From CF-13 sp035279665 (lineage in GTDB: Bacteria; Chloroflexota; Dormibacteria; CF-121), in contig DATEHI010000022.1 in assembly GCA_035279665.1 (NCBI GenBank), positions 1-64,000 of the forward strand: a stretch of 64,000 bases of DNA. Direction: 5' to 3'. This document shows positions 1 to 9,377 of this stretch, piece by piece; within the stretch, counting starts at the first letter, position 1; each line of letters begins with the position of its first letter. The notes under the pieces were generated by a model, which searched no databases, was not told where the DNA came from, and was given only the letters and a program-made list of their open reading frames with translations. Position numbers and translations under genes: made by a program.

Positions 1-530
1 ACCGCGATCGGACTGATCAGGCCGAGCGGAATGCAGGCGAGGTACACAACGCTGCCGACGGAGAAGCGGGGCCATGCCCGCCTCGCCGCCTCGCGGTCCA
101 CGTCCGGCGACAGCAAATCGGGGTGCGCCAGCGCGTACAACCAGACCGCGCCGAAAAGGATTGCGATCACGGAAGCGTTGATCGCATAAACGCTGGCAGC
201 GGTATTGGCGTCACGAGGCACCAGGATATTGGCACCGAGCTCGGCGGTGGAGAAGGCTATGAAAACGATCGCCATCAACAGCAGCAAATTGAGGAAGACG
301 AGAATGCGATCGAGGCGGGCGATGCGCCCGAAGAGGCCATGGTGGTTCATCCACATCACCCCAATGGTCAGAAAGCTCGCCACGTAGGCCGCATACTTCG
401 GCCAGGCCGCCAGCAGCGCGGCCAGCAACCCGCCCGTCGCGGTCTTGTCGATCTGGACGTTGAAGATCAGGAGGGTAGCCGCCACCGCGAACACCCCGTC
501 GCTGAACGCCTCGACGCGCCCCTTGCTCAT
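1..530 (-). CDS. TMEM175-family potassium channel-like membrane protein, 3' end cut by the window edge
   Basis: The frame is open from an ATG at 528-530 to the left edge, giving 176 residues without a stop. The N terminus MSKGRVEAFSDGVFAVAATL carries the R-x-x-x-F-S-D signature of the TMEM175 (DUF1211) channel family, followed by a helix with W-x-x-H-H (WMNHHG near residue 74) and three or more further hydrophobic segments. Family members are small potassium-conducting integral membrane proteins. It is the last visible gene of a leftward run with the DoxX and MFS genes, 24 nt from the DoxX stop. The C terminus lies outside the window, so full length and pore residues of the last helix cannot be checked. 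Confidence 0.82.
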   Translation of the reverse strand, partial: MSKGRVEAFSDGVFAVAATLLIFNVQIDKTATGGLLAALLAAWPKYAAYVASFLTIGVMWMNHHGLFGRIARLDRILVFLNLLLLMAIVFIAFSTAELGANILVPRDANTAASVYAINASVIAILFGAVWLYALAHPDLLSPDVDREAARRAWPRFSVGSVVYLACIPLGLISPIA

Positions 531-554
531 GGCGCTTCGAGGATAGCTGCCAGG

Positions 555-1184
555 TCAGTGCGTTGCGCGCAGGACCCGGAAGCGACCGGCTTCCATCCAC
601 GCGACCGCGATGCCCATCGGGACCAGCAAGAGCTCGACCGGGATCGCGGTCGTCAGGGCGCGGCCCGGCGTGATGGTCGGCAGCTGCTCACCCATCAAGA
701 GGGCGATCGAGAGGGAAAGCCCCGCGGCGGCCAGTCCGGCGACGGCCGCGACCAGGGCGACGGGGGCCTCATAGCCACGTTCAGCGCCGGCCCGACCCGA
801 GAGGCGGCGGCGCCCAACCTCGACCGCGCCCAGCAGCAGCACGATGCCCAGGCCGAGTTCCATGTACTTGGTCAGGCCCGCGAAGAGCGCGATATTCGGC
901 AGGATGAAGGTGCGGATCAGCGGGGCCAGCACGCCGTCATGCGTTCCCGGGCTGGCGTTGACGAAGAGGGTGAAGTTGCGAACGAAGTTGGGATCGGCGA
1001 ACTTGTTGAGCCCCGACAGGAAGAACTCGATGCCGAGGGCGGCCTGGATCAGCGCGGAGGCAGCGAGCGCGGTGTCACCACTAGCAGGCAGGCGGCGAAA
1101 CGTTACGGCGGGCGCCGCGGACCGGGCTGGTCGCTGCATGGTCTTCATACCTCTATTCATGCCCATCCCAGGAGCGCCCAGCAC
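555..1184 (-). CDS. DoxX-like integral membrane protein
   Basis: Four hydrophobic segments, with the DoxX-type first-helix motif GIEFFLSGLNKF and a conserved charged loop (PLIRTFILP, KYMELGLGIVLLLGA). DoxX proteins are small membrane subunits linked to thiosulfate:quinone oxidoreductase or, in other bacteria, membrane redox complexes; no partner is visible here, so no reaction can be assigned. The longest frame starts at GTG 1184, but the internal ATG at 1148 (MKTMQRPARS) fits the family N terminus equally well. It sits between an MFS gene upstream (36 nt) and the TMEM175 gene downstream on the same strand. Confidence 0.72.
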   Translation of the reverse strand: MLGAPGMGMNRGMKTMQRPARSAAPAVTFRRLPASGDTALAASALIQAALGIEFFLSGLNKFADPNFVRNFTLFVNASPGTHDGVLAPLIRTFILPNIALFAGLTKYMELGLGIVLLLGAVEVGRRRLSGRAGAERGYEAPVALVAAVAGLAAAGLSLSIALLMGEQLPTITPGRALTTAIPVELLLVPMGIAVAWMEAGRFRVLRATH

Positions 1185-1219
1185 CTGATAGCGGCAAGGG
1201 CATGACCTGATGCGGGGAC

Positions 1220-2413
1220 TTACAGCCGTTCGTGCTCGGCGCGCCGAGATCGAAAGGCGGCGTAAAGGCTCACGTCGTAAACGAGCTTCAGCCCGCCCGC
1301 CAGGAAAAAGGGCAACCCGAGCGCGGCACTCTGGATCGCCACACCCGACAGGATTGGGCCGGCAGCCTGACCCACTCCGCGCACCAGGCCGGTAAAGGCC
1401 ACCGCGCCCGCACGCTCGGCGGGTGAAACGATGGACACGATGTAGGCCTGGCGAGCCGGGACATCCATCTGCGAGAGGCTGAAGCGAGCCAGGAGCAGGC
1501 CAATCGCCCAGGGCAGTGATGGGCTCAACGGAACGAGCAGCAACAGGATGTTGCTGGGGATGTGCGTGAAAACCATGGTGCGAATGAGGCCGATGCGGTT
1601 GGCGAGCCGCCCCGACGCTTCATAGGAGGCGGCTTGCAACACCGCGATCGCCGCAAAGGCCGGACCCAGGACGTTCGCCGGCGCGCCGAAGCGGACATGG
1701 AGCCAGTAGGCGATCACGGCATTCACGACCAGGCCACCGCCGAGCGCGTCGATCGCGAAGAGCGCCGAGAGCGGTGCGAGTTTGCGAATCTCGGTCGCAG
1801 TGAAGGCCGCGGCGCGCACGGGTGCCTCGGCGCGAGGGGAGAGGAGCATCGCCAGCACCGCCGTGATCAACCCGATCAGCGCATAGACCGCGAACAGGAG
1901 ACGGCCGCCGTTGAGATCCGTGGCCGTTCCCGCGAGCAGGGCACCCGCAGCGGCCGCGAGCCCGCCGGTCAGCGAATAGCGCGCGAAAGCGAGGTTGCGC
2001 CGGCCCGGCTCGACGGACTCGGCGAGGGCGGCTTGCTCGATCGAAGCGAATGGTCCCAGGTCGACACTGGCGGCGCCGAGCATCCCAGTTGCGGCGGCGA
2101 CGGCCAGCAACAGCGGCGAGTTGGCGATCGCCAGATCCAATCCCGCGATCGCCATCAGCAGGCCCGCGCCGGCGAGAGTGTATCGACGGCCGACCCGCGA
2201 TGAGAGCGCGGCCGCGATGACGCCGGCGATGGCCGCGCTCAGCAAGCCGATGGTCAGAACGAGACCGATGGCCCCGGCGCGGAGGCCGCGGCGCTCCAGA
2301 TGAAGCCCGATCAAGACCGCCGCCAGTCCGAAGCCGAAAGCGCGCAGCAGCCGGGCAGACAGGATGAGCGCGAAGTCAGAAGACATCATGGGAGCCCGCG
2401 ACTCTCGGGCCAC
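1220..2413 (-). CDS. Major facilitator superfamily transporter
   Basis: 397 residues with about twelve predicted membrane helices and an MFS-like cytoplasmic loop after helix 2 (SSRVGRRYTLAG, resembling the G-x-x-x-D-R-x-G-R/R loop). The second half has R-I-G-L-I-R loops and a VRGVGQAAGP helix typical of drug or metabolite exporters. Substrate cannot be read from sequence. GTG at 2413 is the longest start; ATG pairs at 2386-2389 (MMSSDFAL) are just as plausible. It is first in the leftward MFS-DoxX-TMEM175 run and divergent from the ABC exporter at 2503, with 89 nt between them. Confidence 0.85.
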   Translation of the reverse strand: MARESRAPMMSSDFALILSARLLRAFGFGLAAVLIGLHLERRGLRAGAIGLVLTIGLLSAAIAGVIAAALSSRVGRRYTLAGAGLLMAIAGLDLAIANSPLLLAVAAATGMLGAASVDLGPFASIEQAALAESVEPGRRNLAFARYSLTGGLAAAAGALLAGTATDLNGGRLLFAVYALIGLITAVLAMLLSPRAEAPVRAAAFTATEIRKLAPLSALFAIDALGGGLVVNAVIAYWLHVRFGAPANVLGPAFAAIAVLQAASYEASGRLANRIGLIRTMVFTHIPSNILLLLVPLSPSLPWAIGLLLARFSLSQMDVPARQAYIVSIVSPAERAGAVAFTGLVRGVGQAAGPILSGVAIQSAALGLPFFLAGGLKLVYDVSLYAAFRSRRAEHERL

Positions 2414-2502
2414 TTCATCCTTAGGGCCTCCTTAGCTTGAATCTGCGCGCGTGGGAAACGAGGTTCAGCCGATAAAATTCACGGGCGAGGAGGGGTGACA
2501 TT

Positions 2503-3426
2503 TTGGCAGAGGCCCTTGCCGTGGAAACCCACGGCCTTACCAAACGATATTCGACCGGCGTGCTCGCGGTGAACAACCTCGACCTTCGAGTCAGGGTCGG
2601 GGAGGTGTACGGCTTCCTGGGGCCAAACGGCGCGGGCAAGACCACGACCCTGCGGCTCCTGTCCGGGCTGCTGCATCCCACGAGCGGTACGGCCATCGTT
2701 GCAGGGGCCGCGCCGGGGAGCCCGGCGAGCCTGGCCCGGATGGGCGCGATGGTGGAGACACCGGCTTTTTATCCATACCTCTCGGGACGTGACAACCTGC
2801 GGGTGATCGCACGCTATGCCAGCATGCCGAAATCGCGAGTCGAGCCCGTCTTAAAACTGGTCGACTTGACCGACCGCGCGCGCCACAAATTCAAGACCTA
2901 CTCGACGGGAATGAAGCAGCGCCTCGGCGTTGCGGCCGCGCTGCTGAAGGGTCCCGACCTTCTGATCCTCGACGAACCCACTAGCGGTCTCGATCCGCAG
3001 GGCACCATCGAAATGCGGGCGTTGATCAAGGAGTTGAAGCAGGGCGGTCGCACGGTCCTCCTCTCCAGTCACCTCCTCAATGAGGTGGAGTTGACCTGCG
3101 ACCGCGTGGGCGTGATCGCGAAGGGCAAGCTCGTGGCCGAGGGAACCGTGGCTGAGCTCAGGGCCCGCAGCGGCGGGATCGCGCTTCTCGTCCGGGCCGC
3201 ACCGCTGGACCAGGCTCGCCGATTGCTCGAGTCCGTTCTCAAACCGGAGCAAGTCCGTGTCGATGGCAGCGCCCTCGTCCTGTCGGTCGACCCCTCGCAG
3301 GCGGCATCGATCAACCGGCGCCTCGTCGCCGACGGGGTGGACGTCAGCGAGCTGCGCGTCTCCGAGCAAAGCCTTGAAGACGTCTTCCTGCAATTGACGG
3401 AGAACCCCCAGGGGCCGAAGGCATGA
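2503..3426 (+). CDS. ABC transporter ATP-binding protein (ABC-2 exporter type)
   Basis: Complete nucleotide-binding domain: Walker A GPNGAGKT near residue 44, signature STGMKQRL, Walker B LLILDEP followed by the D-loop SGLD, and H-loop SSHLL. After about residue 220 comes the short C-terminal domain seen in DrrA/CcmA-like exporters. The start is TTG at 2503, supported by a strong Shine-Dalgarno GAGGAGGGG at 2487-2495. The stop overlaps the permease start by ATGA, so the two are translationally coupled and form a two-gene exporter. Substrate unknown; antibiotic or lipid export is common in the family. Confidence 0.92.
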   Translation: MAEALAVETHGLTKRYSTGVLAVNNLDLRVRVGEVYGFLGPNGAGKTTTLRLLSGLLHPTSGTAIVAGAAPGSPASLARMGAMVETPAFYPYLSGRDNLRVIARYASMPKSRVEPVLKLVDLTDRARHKFKTYSTGMKQRLGVAAALLKGPDLLILDEPTSGLDPQGTIEMRALIKELKQGGRTVLLSSHLLNEVELTCDRVGVIAKGKLVAEGTVAELRARSGGIALLVRAAPLDQARRLLESVLKPEQVRVDGSALVLSVDPSQAASINRRLVADGVDVSELRVSEQSLEDVFLQLTENPQGPKA

Positions 3427-4262
3427 TCGCCAGCTTCCGCGCGGAGAACCTGAAGACTCGAAAGCGCTGGGCCAATTGGATCCTCATCGGCATTCTTCTG
3501 GCGTGGATCCTCCTGCTCACCTATCTAACCCTGTTCCTGGTGGTGACGCTATCGCCCAAGAGCATCCAGGGCCCCGTCCCGGCCAGCCTCCTCAAGCGGC
3601 GCCTATTCCCGGAGAACTTCGTGCCGACCGTCCTCGGTGCCGGCGCGAGTATCGGGGCGGCCATCATGCTGATCTTCGGCGCGCTCAGCACCGCGAGCGA
3701 GTTTGGCTGGCTCACGGTGCAGACGATCTTGATTCAAAAGCCCACGCGCGCCGGGGTGCTCGTCGGAAAGTTCCTCGCACTCGCCGGCGCGACCCTGCTG
3801 GTCACCCTGGTCATGTTTGCGGCCGGGGCGCTCGCCTCCTATGCCGCGGTGACGATCGATGGCAGCTCGAGTGCCTGGCCGGCGTGGGAGGTGATCCTGA
3901 AGGGCTTTGGCGCGCTCGTTCTTCAACTTGCCGTCTGGACCGGATTCGGGGCTTTTCTTGGGATCGCCTTCCGCAGTGCGGCCGCCGCGATTGGCGGTGG
4001 CCTGACCTACCTCTTCGTTGGCGAAGCGCTGTTGGGCAGTTTGCTTCGCGACACCCCGGTCGTGAAGGAAGTCCTCAGGTTCCTGCCCGGTATCAACGGC
4101 GACGCGATCAACGCGGCCTTTCCCGTCACGATCCGTGATTCCGGCGCATCGACGCAGCTGGTCAGTGCCGGACGCGGGGTGATCACGCTACTGGTCTATC
4201 TGGTCGTCTTCACCGCCCTGAGCCTTCTGATCTGGCAGCGACGCGACGTCGGCGGGAGCTAG
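3423..4262 (+). CDS. ABC-2 type transporter permease
   Basis: 279 residues with six hydrophobic segments: an N-terminal anchor (WILIGILLAWILLLTYLTLF), a pair around residues 75-125, and three more to the C terminus. The stretch STASEFGWLTVQTIL with the following PTRAGVLVGKFLAL matches the ABC-2 permease pattern S-x-E-x-x-x-G-T ... K. It begins inside the stop codon of the ATPase gene (ATGA), so both are made together as one exporter. It ends tail-to-tail with the response regulator gene, the two stop codons sharing four bases. Confidence 0.85.
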   Translation: MIASFRAENLKTRKRWANWILIGILLAWILLLTYLTLFLVVTLSPKSIQGPVPASLLKRRLFPENFVPTVLGAGASIGAAIMLIFGALSTASEFGWLTVQTILIQKPTRAGVLVGKFLALAGATLLVTLVMFAAGALASYAAVTIDGSSSAWPAWEVILKGFGALVLQLAVWTGFGAFLGIAFRSAAAAIGGGLTYLFVGEALLGSLLRDTPVVKEVLRFLPGINGDAINAAFPVTIRDSGASTQLVSAGRGVITLLVYLVVFTALSLLIWQRRDVGGS

Positions 4263-4711
4263 GCCGCCTGGGGCGGTCGGTTCAGGAGCAGCCAGTACAT
4301 GCCAAGGCTACGGGCCGCTTCCTTGAACTGGTCGAAGTCGACCGGCTTGACGATGTAGGAGTTGACGCCCAACCGGTAGCTCTCGATCAGGTCGCGCTCT
4401 TCGCGCGACGAGGTCAACATGACGACTGGGACGGTGCGGGTTCTCGGATCCTGCTTGATCCGCCTGAGGACCTCCAGGCCGTCGATGAAGGGGAGCTTGA
4501 TGTCGAGCAGGATCACATGCGGCTGCTCTTTGATATCGCGCGAGGCGTAGCGACCCGTACAGAAGATGTACTCGAGCGCCTCCTGCCCATCCCGCACCAC
4601 CCGGATCCGATTGGTCAGGTGATACTTGGCGAGCTCGTGGAGGGTCAACGCCTCGTCGTTGGCGTTGTCCTCGACCATCAGGATGTCTACGCTGCTTTCG
4701 TTGTCCGCCAT
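4259..4711 (-). CDS. CheY-like single-domain response regulator (Rcp1 type)
   Basis: A stand-alone 150-residue receiver domain: acidic pair E14-D15 (MVEDN), phosphoacceptor D70 in HVILLDIKLP, conserved switch residue in VVMLTSS, and K in YIVKPVDF. The extended loop before the phosphorylation site and the SYIVKPVDFDQF ending are typical of Rcp1-type regulators that receive phosphate from phytochrome-like kinases. There is no output domain. The gene starts 25 nt inside the 3' end of the histidine kinase gene, so the two are coupled and almost certainly a cognate pair; the downstream target is unknown. Confidence 0.9.
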   Translation of the reverse strand: MADNESSVDILMVEDNANDEALTLHELAKYHLTNRIRVVRDGQEALEYIFCTGRYASRDIKEQPHVILLDIKLPFIDGLEVLRRIKQDPRTRTVPVVMLTSSREERDLIESYRLGVNSYIVKPVDFDQFKEAARSLGMYWLLLNRPPQAA

Positions 4712-6549
4712 TCCTGCGCTCCTTTCAATGTGAAGTAGAACGTCGCGCCGGCGTCAACCTTCGCCTCGGCCCAGATCCGGCCGCCGTGCCGTTCGACGAT
4801 CCGGTGAACGATAGCGAGGCCCACGCCGGTGCCCTCGAAATCCTCGCTGCGGTGCATTCGTTGAAAGACCCCGAAGAGCTTGCCGGCGTACTCCATGTCG
4901 AAGCCGGCCCCGTTGTCCCGAACGAAGTACGTCGGGCCTTCGGTGGCGCCGGCGTTGAGGACCCCAACTTCGACCCTTGCGTCTTCGCGCTTGCGGGAGT
5001 ACTTGAAGGCATTGCTCAGAAGGTTGACGAAGACCTGTTCGACGAGGGCGGCGTCACACTCGGCGTCGGGCAGCTCGCCGATCACCACCTCAACCTGCCG
5101 CCCTTCGAGCGCCGGAGCAAGCTGCTCGAGGGACCGGTCGACGATCCGCCTGATGCTGACCGCTTGCGTGCGCATCGCCTGCCGGCCAAGCCGCGAAAAG
5201 GCGAGCAAGTCGTCGACCAGTTGGCCCATGTGTTCGCCGCTGTCCTTGACCCGCTTCAGGTATCCGCGTGCCTCGACCGGCATAGCATCGGCATATTCCT
5301 CGAACAGGATGCTGGTAAAACCGCTCACGGCTCGCAACGGTGCCCGGAGGTCGTGCGAGATGGTGTACGAGAAAGCCTCGAGCTCCCGGTTCGCCGCCTC
5401 GAGCTGTTGAGTTCGCTCGGTGACTTCGCGGACCTTGCCCTCCAGCTGGCCGTTGGTCCGCGCGAGCGCCTCGACCAACCGCACGCGCGCGAGGCCAGTG
5501 CCCACCATCGCGGCATATTGCTGCAGCCAGGCCTCCTCGTCGCTGCCGAAGACCGGGGTGAAGGGGCCGCCCACCAGGACGATGGCGGCATCGTTGACGT
5601 GAAGGCGGGCGATCATGGCGCTGCGTGGCGGCGTACCCCCGAGCGGAATGACGGTGCGCTCTCCGGCCCCGGCGACGGCGGCTTGCAGTGTTTGGGCATC
5701 ATCGGCCGTGATGCCCTGCGTGGCCAGGATGGTGCTTGGTCCGTTCAGGAAGAAGCCGGCCTCCGCGCCGGTAAGCCGAATCGCCCAGTCGAGCGAGCGT
5801 CTGGCGAGGGCGAGCTGATCCGAGGCGAACAGGACGATGGCATGGGTTGCCTGGCGGAATTTGTCTTCCTCCGATTGTCGCCACATCCGCCGCAGCCAAG
5901 CCGGTGGCACGAATCCCGCGTAGAGCAGGGGGACGATCGCGATGGTCGCGAGGGCAACCCCGATCTGAATGGCGGGTTGGGTGGCGAGCGACGCCGTGAA
6001 GACGGCGACCAGCAGAAGGGCAACGATCGCGAGGTATCCGAGGCTGAGGGCGCGCATCCGGGCACGTTGCACCACCGTCCGCCGGCGAGCGGAAAACCAG
6101 AGTCGAACGCTCGGCTCACCGACGCAGCCACTCCAGACGAGGACGAAGGCGGCGGCGGCGATCAGCCGGAGCGGCCTGGGGGCTGTTTGTCCGAAGATCG
6201 CCTGCACGCCGATCTCGAGCACGCCGGTTGCGACGACGATGCCAACGACCGCTCGCAAGGTGCGCCGCTTGAGTGGAATGACCGCATGCCGGAATAAGAG
6301 CAGGGCAAGTCCCGAGACCAGGAAGATCGTGATGGTGACGTAGGCGATGGCCCAGGCGAACGATGGCCCGAGCGCTTTGCCAACCTGGCCAAGAATCGAC
6401 ACGGCCGCCAGGGACCCGATCGCCAGGGACAGGTACATCCGACTCCGGTCCCTGGTAACGAGCCAGTCGCGGACCGTTAGCACGGCGATCACGGCGAAGG
6501 CCGCCGTGGTGAGGTACTGGGTAGTAGTAATGAAACCCGCCTGGGTCAC
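4687..6549 (-). CDS. Membrane histidine kinase with an N-terminal seven-helix-like sensor
   Basis: The first about 220 residues hold seven or so hydrophobic helices (a MASE-like integral sensor). A GAF-like region (residues about 250-370) and a coiled segment VREVTERTQQLEAANRELEA follow. The HisKA box has H399 in ISHDLRAPL, and the ATPase domain has the N box (VNLLSNAFKYS), G1 (DNGAGFD) and G2 (GTGVGLAI). The HisKA type is that of bacteriophytochrome kinases, matching the Rcp1-like regulator that overlaps its 3' end. GTG start at 6549. It is divergent from the REC-GGDEF-EAL gene (60 nt apart), which suggests a link to c-di-GMP control. Confidence 0.9.
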   Translation of the reverse strand: MTQAGFITTTQYLTTAAFAVIAVLTVRDWLVTRDRSRMYLSLAIGSLAAVSILGQVGKALGPSFAWAIAYVTITIFLVSGLALLLFRHAVIPLKRRTLRAVVGIVVATGVLEIGVQAIFGQTAPRPLRLIAAAAFVLVWSGCVGEPSVRLWFSARRRTVVQRARMRALSLGYLAIVALLLVAVFTASLATQPAIQIGVALATIAIVPLLYAGFVPPAWLRRMWRQSEEDKFRQATHAIVLFASDQLALARRSLDWAIRLTGAEAGFFLNGPSTILATQGITADDAQTLQAAVAGAGERTVIPLGGTPPRSAMIARLHVNDAAIVLVGGPFTPVFGSDEEAWLQQYAAMVGTGLARVRLVEALARTNGQLEGKVREVTERTQQLEAANRELEAFSYTISHDLRAPLRAVSGFTSILFEEYADAMPVEARGYLKRVKDSGEHMGQLVDDLLAFSRLGRQAMRTQAVSIRRIVDRSLEQLAPALEGRQVEVVIGELPDAECDAALVEQVFVNLLSNAFKYSRKREDARVEVGVLNAGATEGPTYFVRDNGAGFDMEYAGKLFGVFQRMHRSEDFEGTGVGLAIVHRIVERHGGRIWAEAKVDAGATFYFTLKGAQEWRTTKAA

Positions 6550-6609
6550 TGTTACTAGAACCGGTTACGCGGGCAACTAATTGCTCGGCAAGCCGTTGCA
6601 TCGCTGGGC

Positions 6610-8319
6610 ATGACCGGACGACCGCTGCGTGTATTGATGCTGGAAGACCGGCCGGAAGACGCCGACCTGGCCCTTCACGAGCTCCGTCGGGCCGGGTACG
6701 AGCTCAACTGGCGCCGGGTGGACGATGAGGCGGGCTTCAGGGCCAACCTCGACCCGGAGCTCGACCTGGTCCTCGCCGACTATCACCAGCCGCAGTTCGA
6801 TGCCATCCGGGCACTGAAAGTCATGCAGGAGATGGGCCTGGACATCCCGGTTGTCATCGTCTCGGGTGCCATCGGGGAGGACCTGGCGGTTGCCGCCGTG
6901 CGGCTGGGAGCGATGGACTACGTCCTCAAGGATCGGCTTGGACGGCTCGGAACCGCGGTCAAGAATGCGATCGAGCAAGGGGAGTTGCGCCGCCGCCAGC
7001 GCGTGGCCAAGGCGGCGTTGGAGCACCACGCGCTCCACGACGGCCTGACCGACCTCCCCAACCGCCTCATGTTGCGGGAAGAGATCCAAAAGGCCATTGC
7101 CACCAACGCCAGCGCCGTCTTGCTGCTCCTCGACCTCGACAATTTCAAGGAAGTCAACGACAGCTTCGGGCACCAGGTGGGCGACGCGCTGCTTCGCCAG
7201 ATGGGTGCCCGCCTGCGTGAACCGATCGACGCCGAGCACCTGATCGCCCGGCTCGGCGGCGACGAGTTCGCGATCCTGCTACCGGGCGCGAATGCCCTGG
7301 AGGCGACACGGTTGGCGCAGGCCATGCTGCGGGCTCTGGAACGGCCGTTCCTGAGCGAGGACCACGCCCTCGAAGTCACCGCCAGCATCGGGATCGCTGC
7401 GTACCCGGAGCACGGCGGGGTCGCCGAGACGCTCATGCGCCGAGCCGATGTCGCCATGTACGGGGCCAAGCGCACGGGAGGGACCTACGCGGTCTACCGA
7501 GAGGAAGATGACCCGTATGACGCGAGCCGGCTGGTGCTCCGGGCGGACCTGCGGCGGGCCATCGACCAGCACGACATCACACTCTATTACCAGCCCCAGG
7601 TCGCGTTGGCCACGGGCGAGCTCACCGGAATGGAGGCCTTGGCCCGCTGGCGACACCGCGAGCGGGGTTGGATCCCGCCTGCGGACTTCATTCCCGTCGC
7701 GGAGCGCATGGGCCTGATCAAGCCGTTGACCCAGTGTCTGGTCGAGCTTGCCGGCAAGGACGCGATGGCCATCGGGAAGACCGGTGTGGAGCTGCCGGTC
7801 GCGGTCAACATCTCCATGCGCAACCTCCTCGACCCTCACTTTCCAGAAATGATGGAGGAGGTGATCGCCCGAACCGGACAACCGGCAGAGCACCTCAAGC
7901 TGGAAATCACCGAGAGCGCTGTCATGGCCGAGCCCGGTCGCGTGCTGGCAAGCATGAAACGGCTTCGCCTGGCGGGCATCCGATTCTCGATCGACGACTT
8001 CGGCACCGGCTACTCGTCGTTCGCCTACCTGCAGAGGCTCCCGGTGGAGGAAATCAAGATCGATCGTTCATTCGTCGGCCAGATGAGCAGCGAAGCGGGC
8101 AGCGCGGCCATCGTCCGAGCGACCATCGAATTGGCCGGCAGCCTGGGCCTCGAGGTCGTGGCGGAGGGCGTCGAGGACGAGCGCACCTTGAAGGCCCTCA
8201 AACGGATGGGGTGCTCAGCCGCCCAGGGGTATTTCATCGGCCGGCCGATGCCGGTCGGGGAGTTGGAAGCCTGGATGCGCAACTGGTCGGACCGGTCGGG
8301 CATTTTGAACGCCGCCTGA
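6610..8319 (+). CDS. Response regulator with GGDEF and EAL domains (c-di-GMP turnover)
   Basis: Three domains in order. A receiver (residues 1-120) has phosphoacceptor D57 in LVLADYHQP and K in YVLKDRL. A GGDEF domain (about 140-300) has the intact active-site motif RLGGDEFAIL. An EAL domain (about 315-560) has intact GMEALARW, the NISMRNL metal site, DDFGTGYSS and KIDRSF. Both catalytic centres look complete, so it could make and degrade cyclic di-GMP, with phosphorylation deciding the balance. It reads away from the kinase/regulator pair on the other strand, whose kinase may phosphorylate it. Start ATG 6610; no strong Shine-Dalgarno is visible. Confidence 0.92.
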   Translation: MTGRPLRVLMLEDRPEDADLALHELRRAGYELNWRRVDDEAGFRANLDPELDLVLADYHQPQFDAIRALKVMQEMGLDIPVVIVSGAIGEDLAVAAVRLGAMDYVLKDRLGRLGTAVKNAIEQGELRRRQRVAKAALEHHALHDGLTDLPNRLMLREEIQKAIATNASAVLLLLDLDNFKEVNDSFGHQVGDALLRQMGARLREPIDAEHLIARLGGDEFAILLPGANALEATRLAQAMLRALERPFLSEDHALEVTASIGIAAYPEHGGVAETLMRRADVAMYGAKRTGGTYAVYREEDDPYDASRLVLRADLRRAIDQHDITLYYQPQVALATGELTGMEALARWRHRERGWIPPADFIPVAERMGLIKPLTQCLVELAGKDAMAIGKTGVELPVAVNISMRNLLDPHFPEMMEEVIARTGQPAEHLKLEITESAVMAEPGRVLASMKRLRLAGIRFSIDDFGTGYSSFAYLQRLPVEEIKIDRSFVGQMSSEAGSAAIVRATIELAGSLGLEVVAEGVEDERTLKALKRMGCSAAQGYFIGRPMPVGELEAWMRNWSDRSGILNAA

Positions 8320-8398
8320 CCCCTTAACCTTTTCTCACTCGCCCTTCAGGCTCAATTTACCTTTGTGTGGGAGCATTCCTGACATCGCTGCTAGCAAG

Positions 8399-9289
8399 AT
8401 GGGCCGCGGAGCGGCGCTGCCCCTGATCGCCCTGCTGCTGATGACGGCGTGTCAGCCGGTGGCCCAATCTAGGCCCGCATCGAGTTCGGGCGCATCAGCG
8501 CGAGCGTCGGCGTCCTCGTCGCCGACCCCGGCGGCCGCCAAGCACGTGTTCGTCATCGTGCTGGAGAACACCTCCTACCAGCTCGCCGTACGCCAGCCCT
8601 ACATCGCCAGCCTGGCCAAGCAGTACGCGGTGGCGACAAACTATGCGCAGGTCGGGATCCCCAGCCTCCCGAACTACCTGGCGATGACCTCAGGCTCGAC
8701 CTGGGGGATCCGCGACGATAACTACCACCAGCTGCCCGCGACCGGGCTGGGACAGCAGCTGAGCGACGCGGGCATCTCCTGGAAGGCCTACATGGAGGGA
8801 TTCACGGGAGACTGCTTCAACAGCCCCTATCCCTACGCGCTCAAACACAATCCCTTCGCCTATTACGGCGGGGCCTGCCCGGCGAGCGTCGTGCCGATGA
8901 CCGACCTCGCCTCGGACCTGACCGGGGACACGCCGCAACTCTCGTGGATCACGCCCGGAATGTGCAATGACGGGCACGACTGCGGCGTCGCGACGTCCGA
9001 TCGCTGGCTGGCGCAGTTCGTTCCCCAGATCACGAGCTCGCCGGCATGGAAGCAGGGCGGGGCGCTGTTCGTCGTGTGGGACGAATCCAGCTCCGCTGCC
9101 GGCCGAGTCGCCTTGCTGGTCATCACCCCGAATCTCCATGGCCAGCTGGCCATGCCCTTGAATCACTATTCGCTGCTGGCGACGATCGCCGACCAGCTGA
9201 ATGTGCCGCGGCTCGGCCTTGCCAAAGACGCGACCTCGTTGCAGCCCCAGATCGACGCCGCTGCCGCTTCCAGCCCGACCAGCGCATAG
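8399..9289 (+). CDS. Lipoprotein phosphoesterase (acid-phosphatase-like family)
   Basis: A signal peptide ends in the lipobox LMTACQP, followed by a Ser/Ala-rich linker and a phosphoesterase domain (PF04185 type). It begins HVFVIVLENTSY and continues with SLPNYLAMTSG, a D-containing loop, GMCNDGHDCG (metal ligands D and H) and FVVWDESS. The family hydrolyses phosphomonoesters or phospholipid head groups at the cell surface. I chose ATG 8399, which places a short basic n-region before the hydrophobic core; an upstream TTG at 8363 would add 12 residues. It is probably anchored on the outer face of the membrane. Confidence 0.83.
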   Translation: MGRGAALPLIALLLMTACQPVAQSRPASSSGASARASASSSPTPAAAKHVFVIVLENTSYQLAVRQPYIASLAKQYAVATNYAQVGIPSLPNYLAMTSGSTWGIRDDNYHQLPATGLGQQLSDAGISWKAYMEGFTGDCFNSPYPYALKHNPFAYYGGACPASVVPMTDLASDLTGDTPQLSWITPGMCNDGHDCGVATSDRWLAQFVPQITSSPAWKQGGALFVVWDESSSAAGRVALLVITPNLHGQLAMPLNHYSLLATIADQLNVPRLGLAKDATSLQPQIDAAAASSPTSA

Positions 9290-9377
9290 CACCCTTACCC
9301 TGAAGTAGGCCGACGGGCCCGCGCAAGCGGGGGAGGGAAATCCACGTTCCGGCTCCAGAGGACGGGACCCGGGATTC

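Noticed and set aside
123..1205. Long plus-strand frame of 360 residues
   Set aside because: Low-complexity Arg/Gln/Gly-rich translation, antisense to the TMEM175-like and DoxX genes; a typical GC-rich shadow frame.
4786..6297. Plus-strand frame of 503 residues
   Set aside because: Antisense to the histidine kinase, which has all kinase motifs; the plus-strand translation shows no domain.
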